DNA from: Pseudideonella sakaiensis
GTDB taxonomy: Bacteria > Pseudomonadota > Gammaproteobacteria > Burkholderiales > Burkholderiaceae_C
Direction of reading: 5' to 3'
Assembly: GCF_001293525.1 (NCBI RefSeq)
Contig: NZ_BBYR01000034.1
Span: 1 to 63,033 of the forward strand
DNA: 63,033 nucleotides
The notes beneath the pieces are model-generated. The model had not been told where the DNA came from, searched no databases, and worked only from the letters and a program-made list of their open reading frames with translations. Within the stretch, counting starts at the first letter, position 1, and every line of letters begins with the position of its first letter. Shown piece after piece: positions 1 through 8,471 of the stretch. The translations under genes were made by a program, and so were the position numbers.

Positions 1-831
1 CCGGCGCCGGCGCCGGCGCCGCGCGTCGTGGCCGCCGTGCCGCCGTCGATCACGCTGACCCGGCGCCGGGTGCGCAGCGCCTCGCTGCCGCAGATCCAGC
101 GCAAGATCGCGGTGGTGATCGGGGTGGACCGCTACGCCGACCGCAGCATGCCGCAGCTCGACAACGCGGTGGCCGACGCGCGGGCGGTCGCGCAGTTGCT
201 GGAGGACCGCCTCGGCTACGACAGCGTGGTGATCCCCGATGCGACGCGGGCCGGCGTGGTGCGCGCGCTGAACCGGCTGGCGATCGAGGCCGGGCCGAAC
301 GACTCGGTGGTCGTCTACTACGCCGGCCACGGCGAGCTGGTGCCGGCCACCGGGCTGGGCTACTGGCAGCTGTCCGACAGCGAGGCACAGCGGCCGGAGT
401 CCTGGCTGTCGAACGCCGACATCTCGCGCCTGGTGCGGCAGATCGGCGCCTCCCAGGTGGCGCTGATCTCCGACAGCTGCTACTCCGGCGCGCTGGTGGA
501 CCAGCGCATCCGCGGCAGCAACGAGCAGGTCGACCCGCAGGCGGTGCTCGCGCGCAAGACCGTGGTGGCGATGTCCTCGGGCGGCAACGAGCCGGTGTTC
601 GACAGCGGCAAGAACGGCCACTCGCCCTTCGCCTTCAGCCTGATGAACAACCTCGACCGGCTGAGCCGCTGGCAGCCCGGCGGCAACATCTTCGAGCGGG
701 TGCGCTTCGCGGTGGCGCGCGAACTGCCGCAGCGGCCGAACTACGGCTCGGTCGCGGCGGCCGGCCACCAGGCCGGCGGCGACTACCTGTTCGAACAGCG
801 CCAGCTCGACGGCGCCGGCGGCACGCCCTGA
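1..831 (+). CDS. Caspase-like (peptidase C14) domain protein, 5'-truncated by window edge
   Basis: Metacaspase-type cysteine peptidase domain. The reading frame is open to base 1 and begins in a Pro-Ala run, so the true start lies upstream; the GTG at 28 is only the first in-frame start codon. The fold begins at KIAVVIGVDRYAD. The catalytic dyad is visible as His in YYAGHGEL and Cys in ISDSCYSG. The bacterial caspase family cleaves after basic residues or acts as a scaffold; no substrate can be read here. It lies upstream of an OmpA-domain gene, and a DUF4384-type kinase is 1.9 kb downstream. Caspase-like and DUF4384 proteins often neighbour each other in Burkholderiales, but a shared function is inference. 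Confidence 0.85.
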   Translation, partial: PAPAPAPRVVAAVPPSITLTRRRVRSASLPQIQRKIAVVIGVDRYADRSMPQLDNAVADARAVAQLLEDRLGYDSVVIPDATRAGVVRALNRLAIEAGPNDSVVVYYAGHGELVPATGLGYWQLSDSEAQRPESWLSNADISRLVRQIGASQVALISDSCYSGALVDQRIRGSNEQVDPQAVLARKTVVAMSSGGNEPVFDSGKNGHSPFAFSLMNNLDRLSRWQPGGNIFERVRFAVARELPQRPNYGSVAAAGHQAGGDYLFEQRQLDGAGGTP

Positions 832-1026
832 GCCGCGTCGCCGGGCCGCCGCAGCGCGCGGCCCGGCGATCCCGGCCGGAGCGCGCGCCGGCGGCCTGCG
901 ACATCCGACCGTGATCCAGGTCGCGCCGGTCCGGCTTTTCCCCGGCGGCGACCGGGCGGGGGGGGTGCCAGCCCGGCCCGGCGGCGGCACAATTTCCCCA
1001 TCGCACCGAACTTTCGAGAGGTCCGC

Positions 1027-1602
1027 ATGAACCGTCTGCTCTCCGCCCTCGCGGGCTCCTGCCTCGGCCTCGCGCTGGCCGCCTCCGTCCAGGCCGCCGA
1101 CGAGGTGGTGCTGAAGGGCTCGCAGGTCACCGAATCCGCGCTGATCGATGCGCTGGCGATCGATGCGCCGGAGGGTCCGGACGGCGTCAAGACGCGCGGC
1201 TTCCGGCCCGCGTCGCGCGCCCCGGCCGCCGGCAAGGCCGACAGCGCGAAGCCCGCCGCCGGCAAGGCCAGCCTGCTGATCACCTTCCCGACCAACTCGG
1301 CCGACCTGACGCCCGAGACGATGGCGACGCTGGACGTGCTGGCGCGCGCGCTGCAGTCGGACACGCTGGCCGGCTTCACCTTCCGCGTCGAGGGCCATGC
1401 CGACCCGCGCGGCGACGCCGCCCGCAACATGGTGCTGTCGCAGCAGCGCGCGGAGTCGGTCACGCAGTACCTGGTGAACAAGCACGCCATCCTGACCGAG
1501 CGGCTGAACCCGGTCGGCAAGGGCTCCAGCGAACTGCTCAACAAGGCGCGCGCCGACGCGCCGGAAAACCGCCGCGTCACGATCGTGACCGTCAAGGGCT
1601 GA
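1027..1602 (+). CDS. OmpA-family periplasmic or outer-membrane protein
   Basis: 191 residues. The N-terminus is a signal peptide ending near VQAADE. After a low-complexity Ala/Lys linker, the C-terminal half is an OmpA-like peptidoglycan-binding domain, with its core around FRVEGHADPRGDAARN and the end NRRVTIVTVKG. Such proteins anchor envelope complexes to peptidoglycan. A GAGAGG ribosome site at about 1015-1020 supports the ATG. The next gene starts 11 nt after the stop, so the two are probably co-transcribed. There is no beta-barrel domain, so it is not a classical OmpA porin; a Pal-like or T6SS-accessory role is possible but not shown. Confidence 0.85.
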   Translation: MNRLLSALAGSCLGLALAASVQAADEVVLKGSQVTESALIDALAIDAPEGPDGVKTRGFRPASRAPAAGKADSAKPAAGKASLLITFPTNSADLTPETMATLDVLARALQSDTLAGFTFRVEGHADPRGDAARNMVLSQQRAESVTQYLVNKHAILTERLNPVGKGSSELLNKARADAPENRRVTIVTVKG

Positions 1603-1613
1603 CGCCCCTGCCC

Positions 1614-2678
1614 GTGGCCAAGCCGCCGGACCGGCGCCCGTCCGCCCGGGCCGGCACCCTGTCCGGCGCGGGCGGCGCGGCGCCGGCACGCCCGGCCGGT
1701 GCCGCGCCGCGGCGCGGCCGGCGCGCCATGCTGGCCGGGCTCGCGCTGGTGGCGCTCGGCCTGGCCGCCGGCACCGGCTGGTGGCTCGGCAGCCGCGGGG
1801 AGCCACCGGTCGTCCTGCCGAGCGCCGCGCAGGCCGCGGCCGCGGCACTGCCCGAGCCGATCGCCACCGCCCAGGCCGCCGGCGCCACCTACCAGGAACT
1901 GCTCGACGGGCGCTCCGACGACTGGCGCGTCGCGCGGCTGGCGCTGAACCCGAAGATCCTGGTCATCGAGTTTCCCGACCTCGCGTCGCAGGGCCGCACG
2001 CTCAACCGTCTGGCGGCGCTGATCGAGAAGGCGCAGGCGCCGCGCGACCGCGTGCTCGGCGACCAGGCGCTGGCCGAGCTGATCCGCCGCGCCGGGGATT
2101 CGCCGGCGACCTTCTACTTCGGCCACGACTACCCCGCCGAGGCAGTGGCGCGCTTCTTCACGCTGGCCGTGCACCAGCAGCAGCGGCTCAACGACAGCGA
2201 GATGCGGCTGGGCAACCTGCTGCTCTTCGCCGGCCTGCTGAAGGAGGAGAACGACCGCCTGGTGGCCGCGCCGGACCGCCAGGCGGTGGTGACCTTCACC
2301 GCGGTGCAGGCCGACGACCCCGCGACCCCGGCCGACGAAGGCGTCGACGCGCGCCGCCGCGAGGCCATCCTGCGGCACGAGCTGAGCCACGGCGAGTTCT
2401 TCACCAACGGCGCCTACCGCGAGCACTGCTGGCGGTTCTGGCAGCGCCTGAGCGACGAGGAGCGCACGCTGTTCCGCCACTTCCTCGTCAGCCAGGGCTA
2501 CGACCCGCGCAACGAGGAGCTGATGGTCAACGAGGCCCAGGCCTACCTGATGCACACGCCCGACCTGCGGGCCTTCAGCGCCACCGTGTTCGGCGTACCG
2601 GTGGCGCGGCTGGACGCGCTGCGCGCGCGCTTCCGCGAGGGCCTGCCGCCGACGATCTTCAGCGGCCTCGGCCGCTGA
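1614..2678 (+). CDS. Membrane-anchored protein with HExxH motif, putative metallopeptidase
   Basis: 354 residues from a GTG at 1614; an ATG at 1728 just before the hydrophobic segment is an alternative start. One transmembrane helix near residues 38-60 (LAGLALVALGLAAGTGWWLG) predicts a large periplasmic domain. Near residue 260 it has RHELSHGEFF, an HExxH zinc-peptidase signature, with acidic residues further on that could complete the site. I do not recognise the family by name. It follows the OmpA-domain gene closely and converges on the kinase gene. Proteolytic activity is inferred from the motif alone. Confidence 0.65.
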   Translation: MAKPPDRRPSARAGTLSGAGGAAPARPAGAAPRRGRRAMLAGLALVALGLAAGTGWWLGSRGEPPVVLPSAAQAAAAALPEPIATAQAAGATYQELLDGRSDDWRVARLALNPKILVIEFPDLASQGRTLNRLAALIEKAQAPRDRVLGDQALAELIRRAGDSPATFYFGHDYPAEAVARFFTLAVHQQQRLNDSEMRLGNLLLFAGLLKEENDRLVAAPDRQAVVTFTAVQADDPATPADEGVDARRREAILRHELSHGEFFTNGAYREHCWRFWQRLSDEERTLFRHFLVSQGYDPRNEELMVNEAQAYLMHTPDLRAFSATVFGVPVARLDALRARFREGLPPTIFSGLGR

Positions 2679-2732
2679 GCGCGGGCGGCGCCATCCGCCG
2701 GCGCCGGCAGCGCGAACCGGCCGCCGTCTTCG

Positions 2733-4748
2733 TCAGCGCACCACGGCGAAGTCGACCAGTGCGGCACCGTACTCGTCGGCGCAGCCGCCGCCGGGGCAGA
2801 TGGGCCGGCCCGCATAGATCGACGGCGCGCCGGGCGGCTGGCGGCGCGCGATCGCCTCCGCCTTCGCACCGGTGGGGAACTCGCGCCAGTGCGACACCCG
2901 CTGCTCGCCGAGCAGCGAGAAATCGCGCGGGTAGCGCGACACCAGCACCAGCAGGTGCGCCTGGCCAGGCGGCTCGGTCAGCACGATGTCGTCGGGCAGC
3001 CGGCCGGTCTGCGGGTCCTTGGTCGCCGACGGCAGGGTCAGCGAGGCCCCGGCGACGATCTGGTTGCTGGGCGTCTGCAGGTTCGGGAAGAACTGGATCA
3101 GCTGGCCGTCGGGCGCGAGCGACAGCACGTAGAAGTGGCCGTCGCGCGAGGCGTTGATGCTGACGAAGAGCTTGTCCCGGTCGATGCGCAGCTGGGTGCG
3201 GGTGGGCCGCGCCTCGACGCTGAAACCCGGGGTCTGGCCCGCGACGATGCGGCGGAACTCGGCCACCACGTCGAAGGGCCCGGCCGGCACCGCCGGTGCG
3301 GGGGCCGGGGCAGCGACCGAGGCCGGCGGGGCCACGGCAGGCACCGGCCGGGACGCGGGCACGCCGGCCGACGCGGCCGGGCCGGCCGGCGGCGCCGACG
3401 CGACCGCCGGGGCCGGGCCCCGCTGCCGCGAGGCCATCCACCAGCCCCCGGCGCCGACGGCCACCGCCGCCAGGCCGACCCCGGTCAGCAGCGCCGCGCG
3501 GCGCGACGGCGGCGGCTCCGCGTCGCCGCCGTCGGTGTCGGCGGGGGCCGGCGCCGGCCGCGGGCTCGGCCGCGGCGGGGTCGGCAGCGGCGCGGCGGCG
3601 GGCGCCGCCGGCAAGGCGTCCTGCGGCCCCGGGCGGCGCGTGGTGTCCACCGGCAGCGCCGACGGCACCCAGACGCGCCCGCCCTCGCTGGGCAGCGGGC
3701 CGAAGCCGAGCGCGTCGCGGAAGGCCAGGATGTCCTGCGGGCGGTCGGCGGGCTTGAGCGCCAGCGAGCGGTCGATCGCGTCGAGGAAGCCGGCGCTGTA
3801 GTGGCCGCCGACCTGCTGCGCAAGCGGCACGTACTGGTCCTTCAGCAGCCGGCTGACGGCGGCGGCCGGCTTCTGCCCGAGGATCGCGAAGTGCACCACG
3901 GCGCCGAGCGCGTAGATGTCGGTCCACGGGCCCTGCGCCATGTCCGGCATGTCCGCGTACTGCTCGATCGGCGTGTAGCCGGGCTTGAGCATCACGGTGA
4001 AGGCCTGGTGCTTGTCGCCGATGACGCGGCGCGCCGCGCCGAAGTCCAGCAGCAGCGGCCGGTTGCTGCCGGCCAGCAGCAGCACGTTGTCGGGCGCGAT
4101 GTCGCGGTGGTAGCACTGCTGGGCGTGGATCACCGCCAGTGCCTCGGTCAGCGGCTCCAGCAGCGCGCGCAGCCAGGCCTCGTCGGGTGCCGTGCTGCGC
4201 TTGCGCAGCACCTCGCGCAGCGTCGGGCCCTCGTACAGCGGCATCACCATGTAGGCGGTGCCGTTGGCTTCCCAGAACCGGTGCACCTTGACCAGCGAGG
4301 GGTGGTCGAACTGCGCCAGCAGCCGGGCCTCGTTGATGAAGCTGTCCAGGCCCTTGCGGAAGGTCGCCTCGTCCTCCTCCGACAGGCTGCGCACCTGGGT
4401 GCCGTCGGTGCGCTCGGCCAGCGACGAGGGCATGTACTCCTTCAGCGCCACGCGGCGCTGCAGCGAGTGGTCGGTGGCCGCGTAGACGATGCCGAAGCCG
4501 CCCTCGCCGATCACGCCGGTCAGCTCGAACTCGCCGAGCAGGGTGCCCGGCGGCAGCGCGTTGCCGTCGTGGCCGTCGGCGGCAGCACCCGGCTGCAGCG
4601 ACGGCGCGTGCGGATCGCCGCCCGCGCTGGCGGGCCGGGACGGGGAGGTCGCGGTGCCCGCGGGCGGCGCGGCGGCGCCGGGCATCGCGGGCGGGACGGG
4701 CGGCATCAGGGTGCTGTCGTCGGAGGGATCGCCGGGCGCTGGGCTCAT
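2733..4748 (-). CDS. Ser/Thr protein kinase with transmembrane segment and DUF4384-like C-terminal domain
   Basis: 671 residues. After a Pro/Ala-rich head comes a Hanks-type kinase domain (about 70-350) with the glycine loop GEGGFG (81-86), Lys103 in ALKEY, the catalytic loop HRDIAPDN with Asp216, and DFG at 235-237. A Pro-rich linker leads to one membrane helix, then an extracytoplasmic domain (about 510-650) that resembles DUF4384 (VSINASRDGHFYVLSL, LIQFFPN). All catalytic residues are present. The architecture suggests that the outside domain senses an envelope signal. It converges on the HExxH gene, and the caspase-like gene is nearby. The DUF assignment is from recall of the pattern. Confidence 0.88.
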   Translation of the reverse strand: MSPAPGDPSDDSTLMPPVPPAMPGAAAPPAGTATSPSRPASAGGDPHAPSLQPGAAADGHDGNALPPGTLLGEFELTGVIGEGGFGIVYAATDHSLQRRVALKEYMPSSLAERTDGTQVRSLSEEDEATFRKGLDSFINEARLLAQFDHPSLVKVHRFWEANGTAYMVMPLYEGPTLREVLRKRSTAPDEAWLRALLEPLTEALAVIHAQQCYHRDIAPDNVLLLAGSNRPLLLDFGAARRVIGDKHQAFTVMLKPGYTPIEQYADMPDMAQGPWTDIYALGAVVHFAILGQKPAAAVSRLLKDQYVPLAQQVGGHYSAGFLDAIDRSLALKPADRPQDILAFRDALGFGPLPSEGGRVWVPSALPVDTTRRPGPQDALPAAPAAAPLPTPPRPSPRPAPAPADTDGGDAEPPPSRRAALLTGVGLAAVAVGAGGWWMASRQRGPAPAVASAPPAGPAASAGVPASRPVPAVAPPASVAAPAPAPAVPAGPFDVVAEFRRIVAGQTPGFSVEARPTRTQLRIDRDKLFVSINASRDGHFYVLSLAPDGQLIQFFPNLQTPSNQIVAGASLTLPSATKDPQTGRLPDDIVLTEPPGQAHLLVLVSRYPRDFSLLGEQRVSHWREFPTGAKAEAIARRQPPGAPSIYAGRPICPGGGCADEYGAALVDFAVVR

Positions 4749-4858
4749 GGGACGGGGTCGGACGGGCGGGACGCCCCAGTCGAAGGTCCCCGATTCTCAC
4801 GCACAGCGGCGCCGGGCGCTCCCCCCGGCAAGCCCGCGGTGCGTGCGCTGCTGCGCGG

Positions 4859-5320
4859 CTACAGCAGGTCCGGCGACTGCACCGCCTGCAGCACCACCTG
4901 CGACAGGCCCTCGCGGTCGCGGTCGCGCAGCCACCAGACGGCGGCCTTCTTGATCGACCAGGGCTGCGGCAGCTCGGCCAGCAGGTGGGCGGCCACCAGG
5001 CCGAGCGTCGGCTGGTGCCCGACCACCAGCACCGGTTCGCCCGAGGCCGGCCAGCGCGCCGCGCGCAGCAGCGCCTCGCCGTTGCCGTCCGGGGCCAGCT
5101 CGGCCACCGTCTTGAACGGGCGGCCGAGCGCGCGCGCGGTCTGCTGGGTGCGCAACGCCGGGCTGACCAGGATGCGGGTGGTGTGCGCCAGGCGCTGGTT
5201 CAGCCAGTCGGCCATGCGCTGGGCCTGGCGTTCGCCCTTGGCGCTGAGCGGGCGCTCCAGGTCGTCCTGGCCTTCGCGGGCCGGGTGGGCTTCGGCGTGG
5301 CGCCAGAGGATGAGGTCCAT
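4859..5320 (-). CDS. sixA: SixA-type phosphohistidine phosphatase
   Basis: 153 residues in the histidine phosphatase superfamily. The N-terminal RHG-type motif is LILWRHAEAHP, with a second active-site segment at VLVVGHQPTLG. The length fits SixA, which dephosphorylates phosphohistidine on Hpt domains or on the nitrogen PTS protein Npr. The start is the ATG at 5320; longer readings run into arginine-rich translation of the ppk1 3' region. It begins 14 nt after the ppk1 stop. ppk1 and sixA are often adjacent in this order, probably as one transcript. Confidence 0.88.
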   Translation of the reverse strand: MDLILWRHAEAHPAREGQDDLERPLSAKGERQAQRMADWLNQRLAHTTRILVSPALRTQQTARALGRPFKTVAELAPDGNGEALLRAARWPASGEPVLVVGHQPTLGLVAAHLLAELPQPWSIKKAAVWWLRDRDREGLSQVVLQAVQSPDLL

Positions 5321-5334
5321 GGCCGCGTCCTGCG

Positions 5335-7485
5335 TCAGCGGGCGCGCCCCATCAGCGCCTGCTGGGCGCAGGGCCGCGGCGTGTCGGGTGCGGTGTCGTC
5401 GCCGACGCGCCGGTAGCGGCCGTCGGGCTGCTGCTCCCAGGCATCGAGCCGGTCGTGCAGGTAGGGCACCAGGCACTCGTCGATCACCCGCTGGCGCAGC
5501 TGCGGGTCGCGCACCGGCCACGCGACCTCGATGCGGCGGAACATGTTGCGGCCCATCCAGTCGGCGCTCGACAGGTAGAGCGCCTCCTCGTCGTCGGCCT
5601 CGCCCCAGGCGAAGTAGAGCACCCGGGTGTGCTCGAGGAAGCGGCCGACGATGGAGCGCACCCGGATCCGGTCGCTGACGCCGGGCAGCCCGGGCGGCAG
5701 CAGGCAGGCGCCGCGCACCACCAGGTCCACCGCGGCGCCGGCGCGCCCTGCGCGCAGCAGCCCGTCGATCAGCGCGGCGTCGGTCAGCGCATTGACCTTC
5801 ACGACCACGCGGGCGCGCCGGCCCTCGCGGGCGGCCTGCTCGACCTGGGCCAGCAGCTGCATCATCCGCCGGTGCAGCGTGAACGGCGCCTGCAGCAGCG
5901 CGCGCAGCGGCCGCGTCTTGCCGAGGCTGGCGATCTGCTGGAACACCGCGTCGGCGTCGGCCGTCAGGTCCGGGTCGGCGGTGAGCAGGCCGACGTCGGT
6001 GTACAGCCGCGCGGTCTTGGGGTTGTAGTTGCCGGTCGACAGGTGCGCGTAGCGGCGCAGCCGCCGGCCGCCACCGACGTCCTCGCGGCGCGTGACCAGC
6101 AGCAGCTTGGCATGCGTCTTCAGTCCGACCACACCGTAGACCACCTGGGCGCCGACGGCCTCCAGGCGCTCGGCCCAGTTGATGTTGGCCTCCTCGTCGA
6201 AGCGCGCCTTCAGCTCGACCACGGCCATCACTTCCTTGCCGCGCCGCGCCGCCTCGATCAGCAGGTCCATCAGCGGGGACTCGCTGCCGGTGCGGTAGAT
6301 GGTCTGCTTGATCGCCAGCACGTCGGGGTCGTTCACCGCCTCGCGCAGGAACTGGACCACCGGCTCGAAGGACTCGAAGGGCTGGTGCAGCAGCACGTCG
6401 CGCTCGCGCAGGCGGGCGAAGATGGTCTTGCCCGGCAGCAGGCCGCGCGGCCAGGCCGGCTCGAAGGCCGGGAAGCGCAGCGGCGGCGCGGGCTCGGCGT
6501 CCGGCACGTCGACCACCTGGTCGATCAGCTGGTTCAGCCGCACCAGGTTGACCGGGCCATTGACGCGGTACAGCGCGATGTCGGGCAGGCCGAACTGGCT
6601 CAGCAGGAAGCCGGAGAGCTCGGCCGGGCAGGAGTGCACCACCTCGAGCCGGATGGCGCGGCCGAAGTGGCGCGTGGTCAGGCCCGAGCGCAGCGCCTGG
6701 CGCAGGTTGGCGACGTCCGCCTCGTCGATTTCCAGGTCGGAGTCGCGGGTGACGCGGAACTGCGAGAAGGCCTCGACCTGGCGGCCGGGGAAGAGCTCGG
6801 ACAGGTGGGCGCGGATCACGCTGCTCAGCAGCACGAAGGCCTGCCGGCCGCCGCTGACTGCCTCCGGCAGCCGGATCACCCGCGGCAGCACGCGCGGCAC
6901 CTTGACGATCGCGATCGTGTTCGCGCGGCCGAAGGCATCGCGCCCGCCGAGGCGGACGATGAAGTTCAGCGACTTGTTGGCCACCTGCGGGAAGGGATGG
7001 GCCGGGTCGAGGCCGACCGGTACCAGCAGCGGCCGCACCTGGCGCTGGAAGAACTGGTCGACCCAGGCGCGCTGCGCGGCATCGCGGTCGGCGTGGTTCA
7101 GCACCACGATGCCGCGCTGCTGCAGCCGCGGCATGACCTCGTCGTTGAAGACCGCGTACTGGTCGTCGATCAGCGCGTGGGCGTCGGCCGCGACCGGTGC
7201 GAACTGCAGCGTGGGTTCGGCGGCGCCGGCGGCGCGGGCGCTCTCCAGCACGTCGGCGAAGCGCACCTCGAAGAACTCGTCCATGTTGGACGAGACGATG
7301 CAGACGTAGCGCAGCCGCTCCAGCAGCGGCACGTCCTCGCGGCGCGCCTGCGCCAGCACGCGGCGGTTGAACTCGAGGATGGCCCGTTCACGGTCGAGCA
7401 GGGCCGGGGGGGCCGCCGCCGGCGTGCTCGGGCGCGGCGCGGAGGCCGCCGCCGGCAGGTCGACCGCGGGAACACCGGACGTCAT
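5335..7485 (-). CDS. ppk1: Polyphosphate kinase 1
   Basis: 716 residues, the usual PPK1 length. It catalyses reversible transfer of the ATP gamma-phosphate to polyphosphate. The N domain shows LLDRERAILEFNRRVLAQA and SSNMDEFFEVR. The catalytic C-terminal domains carry KQTIYRTGSESPL, LKARFDEEANINWAERLE, the KTHAKL histidine motif that is phosphorylated, YAHLSTGNYN, and SSADWMGRN near the end. The start is the ATG at 7485. sixA follows 14 nt after its stop. Confidence 0.95.
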   Translation of the reverse strand: MTSGVPAVDLPAAASAPRPSTPAAAPPALLDRERAILEFNRRVLAQARREDVPLLERLRYVCIVSSNMDEFFEVRFADVLESARAAGAAEPTLQFAPVAADAHALIDDQYAVFNDEVMPRLQQRGIVVLNHADRDAAQRAWVDQFFQRQVRPLLVPVGLDPAHPFPQVANKSLNFIVRLGGRDAFGRANTIAIVKVPRVLPRVIRLPEAVSGGRQAFVLLSSVIRAHLSELFPGRQVEAFSQFRVTRDSDLEIDEADVANLRQALRSGLTTRHFGRAIRLEVVHSCPAELSGFLLSQFGLPDIALYRVNGPVNLVRLNQLIDQVVDVPDAEPAPPLRFPAFEPAWPRGLLPGKTIFARLRERDVLLHQPFESFEPVVQFLREAVNDPDVLAIKQTIYRTGSESPLMDLLIEAARRGKEVMAVVELKARFDEEANINWAERLEAVGAQVVYGVVGLKTHAKLLLVTRREDVGGGRRLRRYAHLSTGNYNPKTARLYTDVGLLTADPDLTADADAVFQQIASLGKTRPLRALLQAPFTLHRRMMQLLAQVEQAAREGRRARVVVKVNALTDAALIDGLLRAGRAGAAVDLVVRGACLLPPGLPGVSDRIRVRSIVGRFLEHTRVLYFAWGEADDEEALYLSSADWMGRNMFRRIEVAWPVRDPQLRQRVIDECLVPYLHDRLDAWEQQPDGRYRRVGDDTAPDTPRPCAQQALMGRAR

Positions 7486-7585
7486 CCGGCCAGTGTAGGC
7501 CGCGATTGCGACGGCTTCGTGACAGCCGCCCCGCGGCGTGGCGCCGTGCGGGCAGGCGCTCGCGCGGCTTCTGCCGCGCAGCCTC

Positions 7586-8329
7586 CTAGCCCTTGCTGCG
7601 GCTGGCGCCGAGCTGGCGCTCCAGCGCCGCCGGCGCCATCACGCCGGGCACGCGCTTGCCGTCCTCGAAGATCAGCGCCGGCGTGCCGTTGACGGCGTGC
7701 TTGCGGCCGAGCGCCACGTTGCGCTGCAGCGCCGAGGCGTCGCAGTCGCCGGCGGCCTTCGGCGGCGCGACGCCGTCGACCATCCAGTCGCGCCAGGCCT
7801 TGGTGCTGTCCTTCGCGCACCAGATCGCGCGGCTCTTGTCGTTCGAGTCCGGGCCGAGGATGGGGTAGAGGAAGGTGTAGACGGTGACGTCCTTCACCTG
7901 CATCAGGTCGCGCTCGAAGCGCTTGCAGTAGCCGCAGTTCGGGTCCGCGAAGACGACGAGCTTGCGGCTGCCGTTGCCCTGCTTCCAGACGATCGCGTCC
8001 TTCATCGGCAGCGTGGCCGGGTCGATCGCGGTCAGGCGGCTCAGGCGCTCCTCGGTCAGGTTGGTCTTGGTCCGCGTCTCGACCAGCACCCCCTCGATCA
8101 GGTAATTGCCCTGCTCGTCGGAATAGAAGATCTGGCTGCCGATGCGCAGCTCGTAGAGGCCGGGGATCGGCGTCTTGGCGACCTCGTCGATGCGCGGGAA
8201 ATCGGGCAGGCGCTCGGCGATGTTCTTGCGGATCACCGCCTCCTGGGCCGTCGCCGGCAGGACGGCCGCCAGCAGCAGCGCGGCGGCACACAGGGCCCGG
8301 GTGGACGGGCGCCAGGAAGAACGGGTCAT
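7586..8329 (-). CDS. dsbC: Periplasmic disulfide isomerase DsbC
   Basis: 247 residues from the ATG at 8329. A signal peptide (ALCAAALLLAAVLPATAQ) precedes a DsbC N-terminal dimerisation domain. The thioredoxin-fold domain has the active site FADPNCGYCKRFE and the cis-Pro loop VNGTPALIFEDG. It isomerises wrong disulfides in exported proteins and is kept reduced by DsbD. Upstream readings of the frame lack family similarity, so the shorter start is used. It is separated from the UbiH-like gene by about 140 nt. Confidence 0.93.
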   Translation of the reverse strand: MTRSSWRPSTRALCAAALLLAAVLPATAQEAVIRKNIAERLPDFPRIDEVAKTPIPGLYELRIGSQIFYSDEQGNYLIEGVLVETRTKTNLTEERLSRLTAIDPATLPMKDAIVWKQGNGSRKLVVFADPNCGYCKRFERDLMQVKDVTVYTFLYPILGPDSNDKSRAIWCAKDSTKAWRDWMVDGVAPPKAAGDCDASALQRNVALGRKHAVNGTPALIFEDGKRVPGVMAPAALERQLGASRSKG

Positions 8330-8471
8330 CGGATCAGCCTTTCGGAAATGGAACGGGCGTCGGCCGCGCCGACGCTGTCGATTGTCGTGCGTCGGCCGGG
8401 GCCCGGCGCTGCAAGGGCCATCGCCGCACCGGGGTACTCGCGGCGGCACCGCCGCGCCGCGGCCGGGGCGA

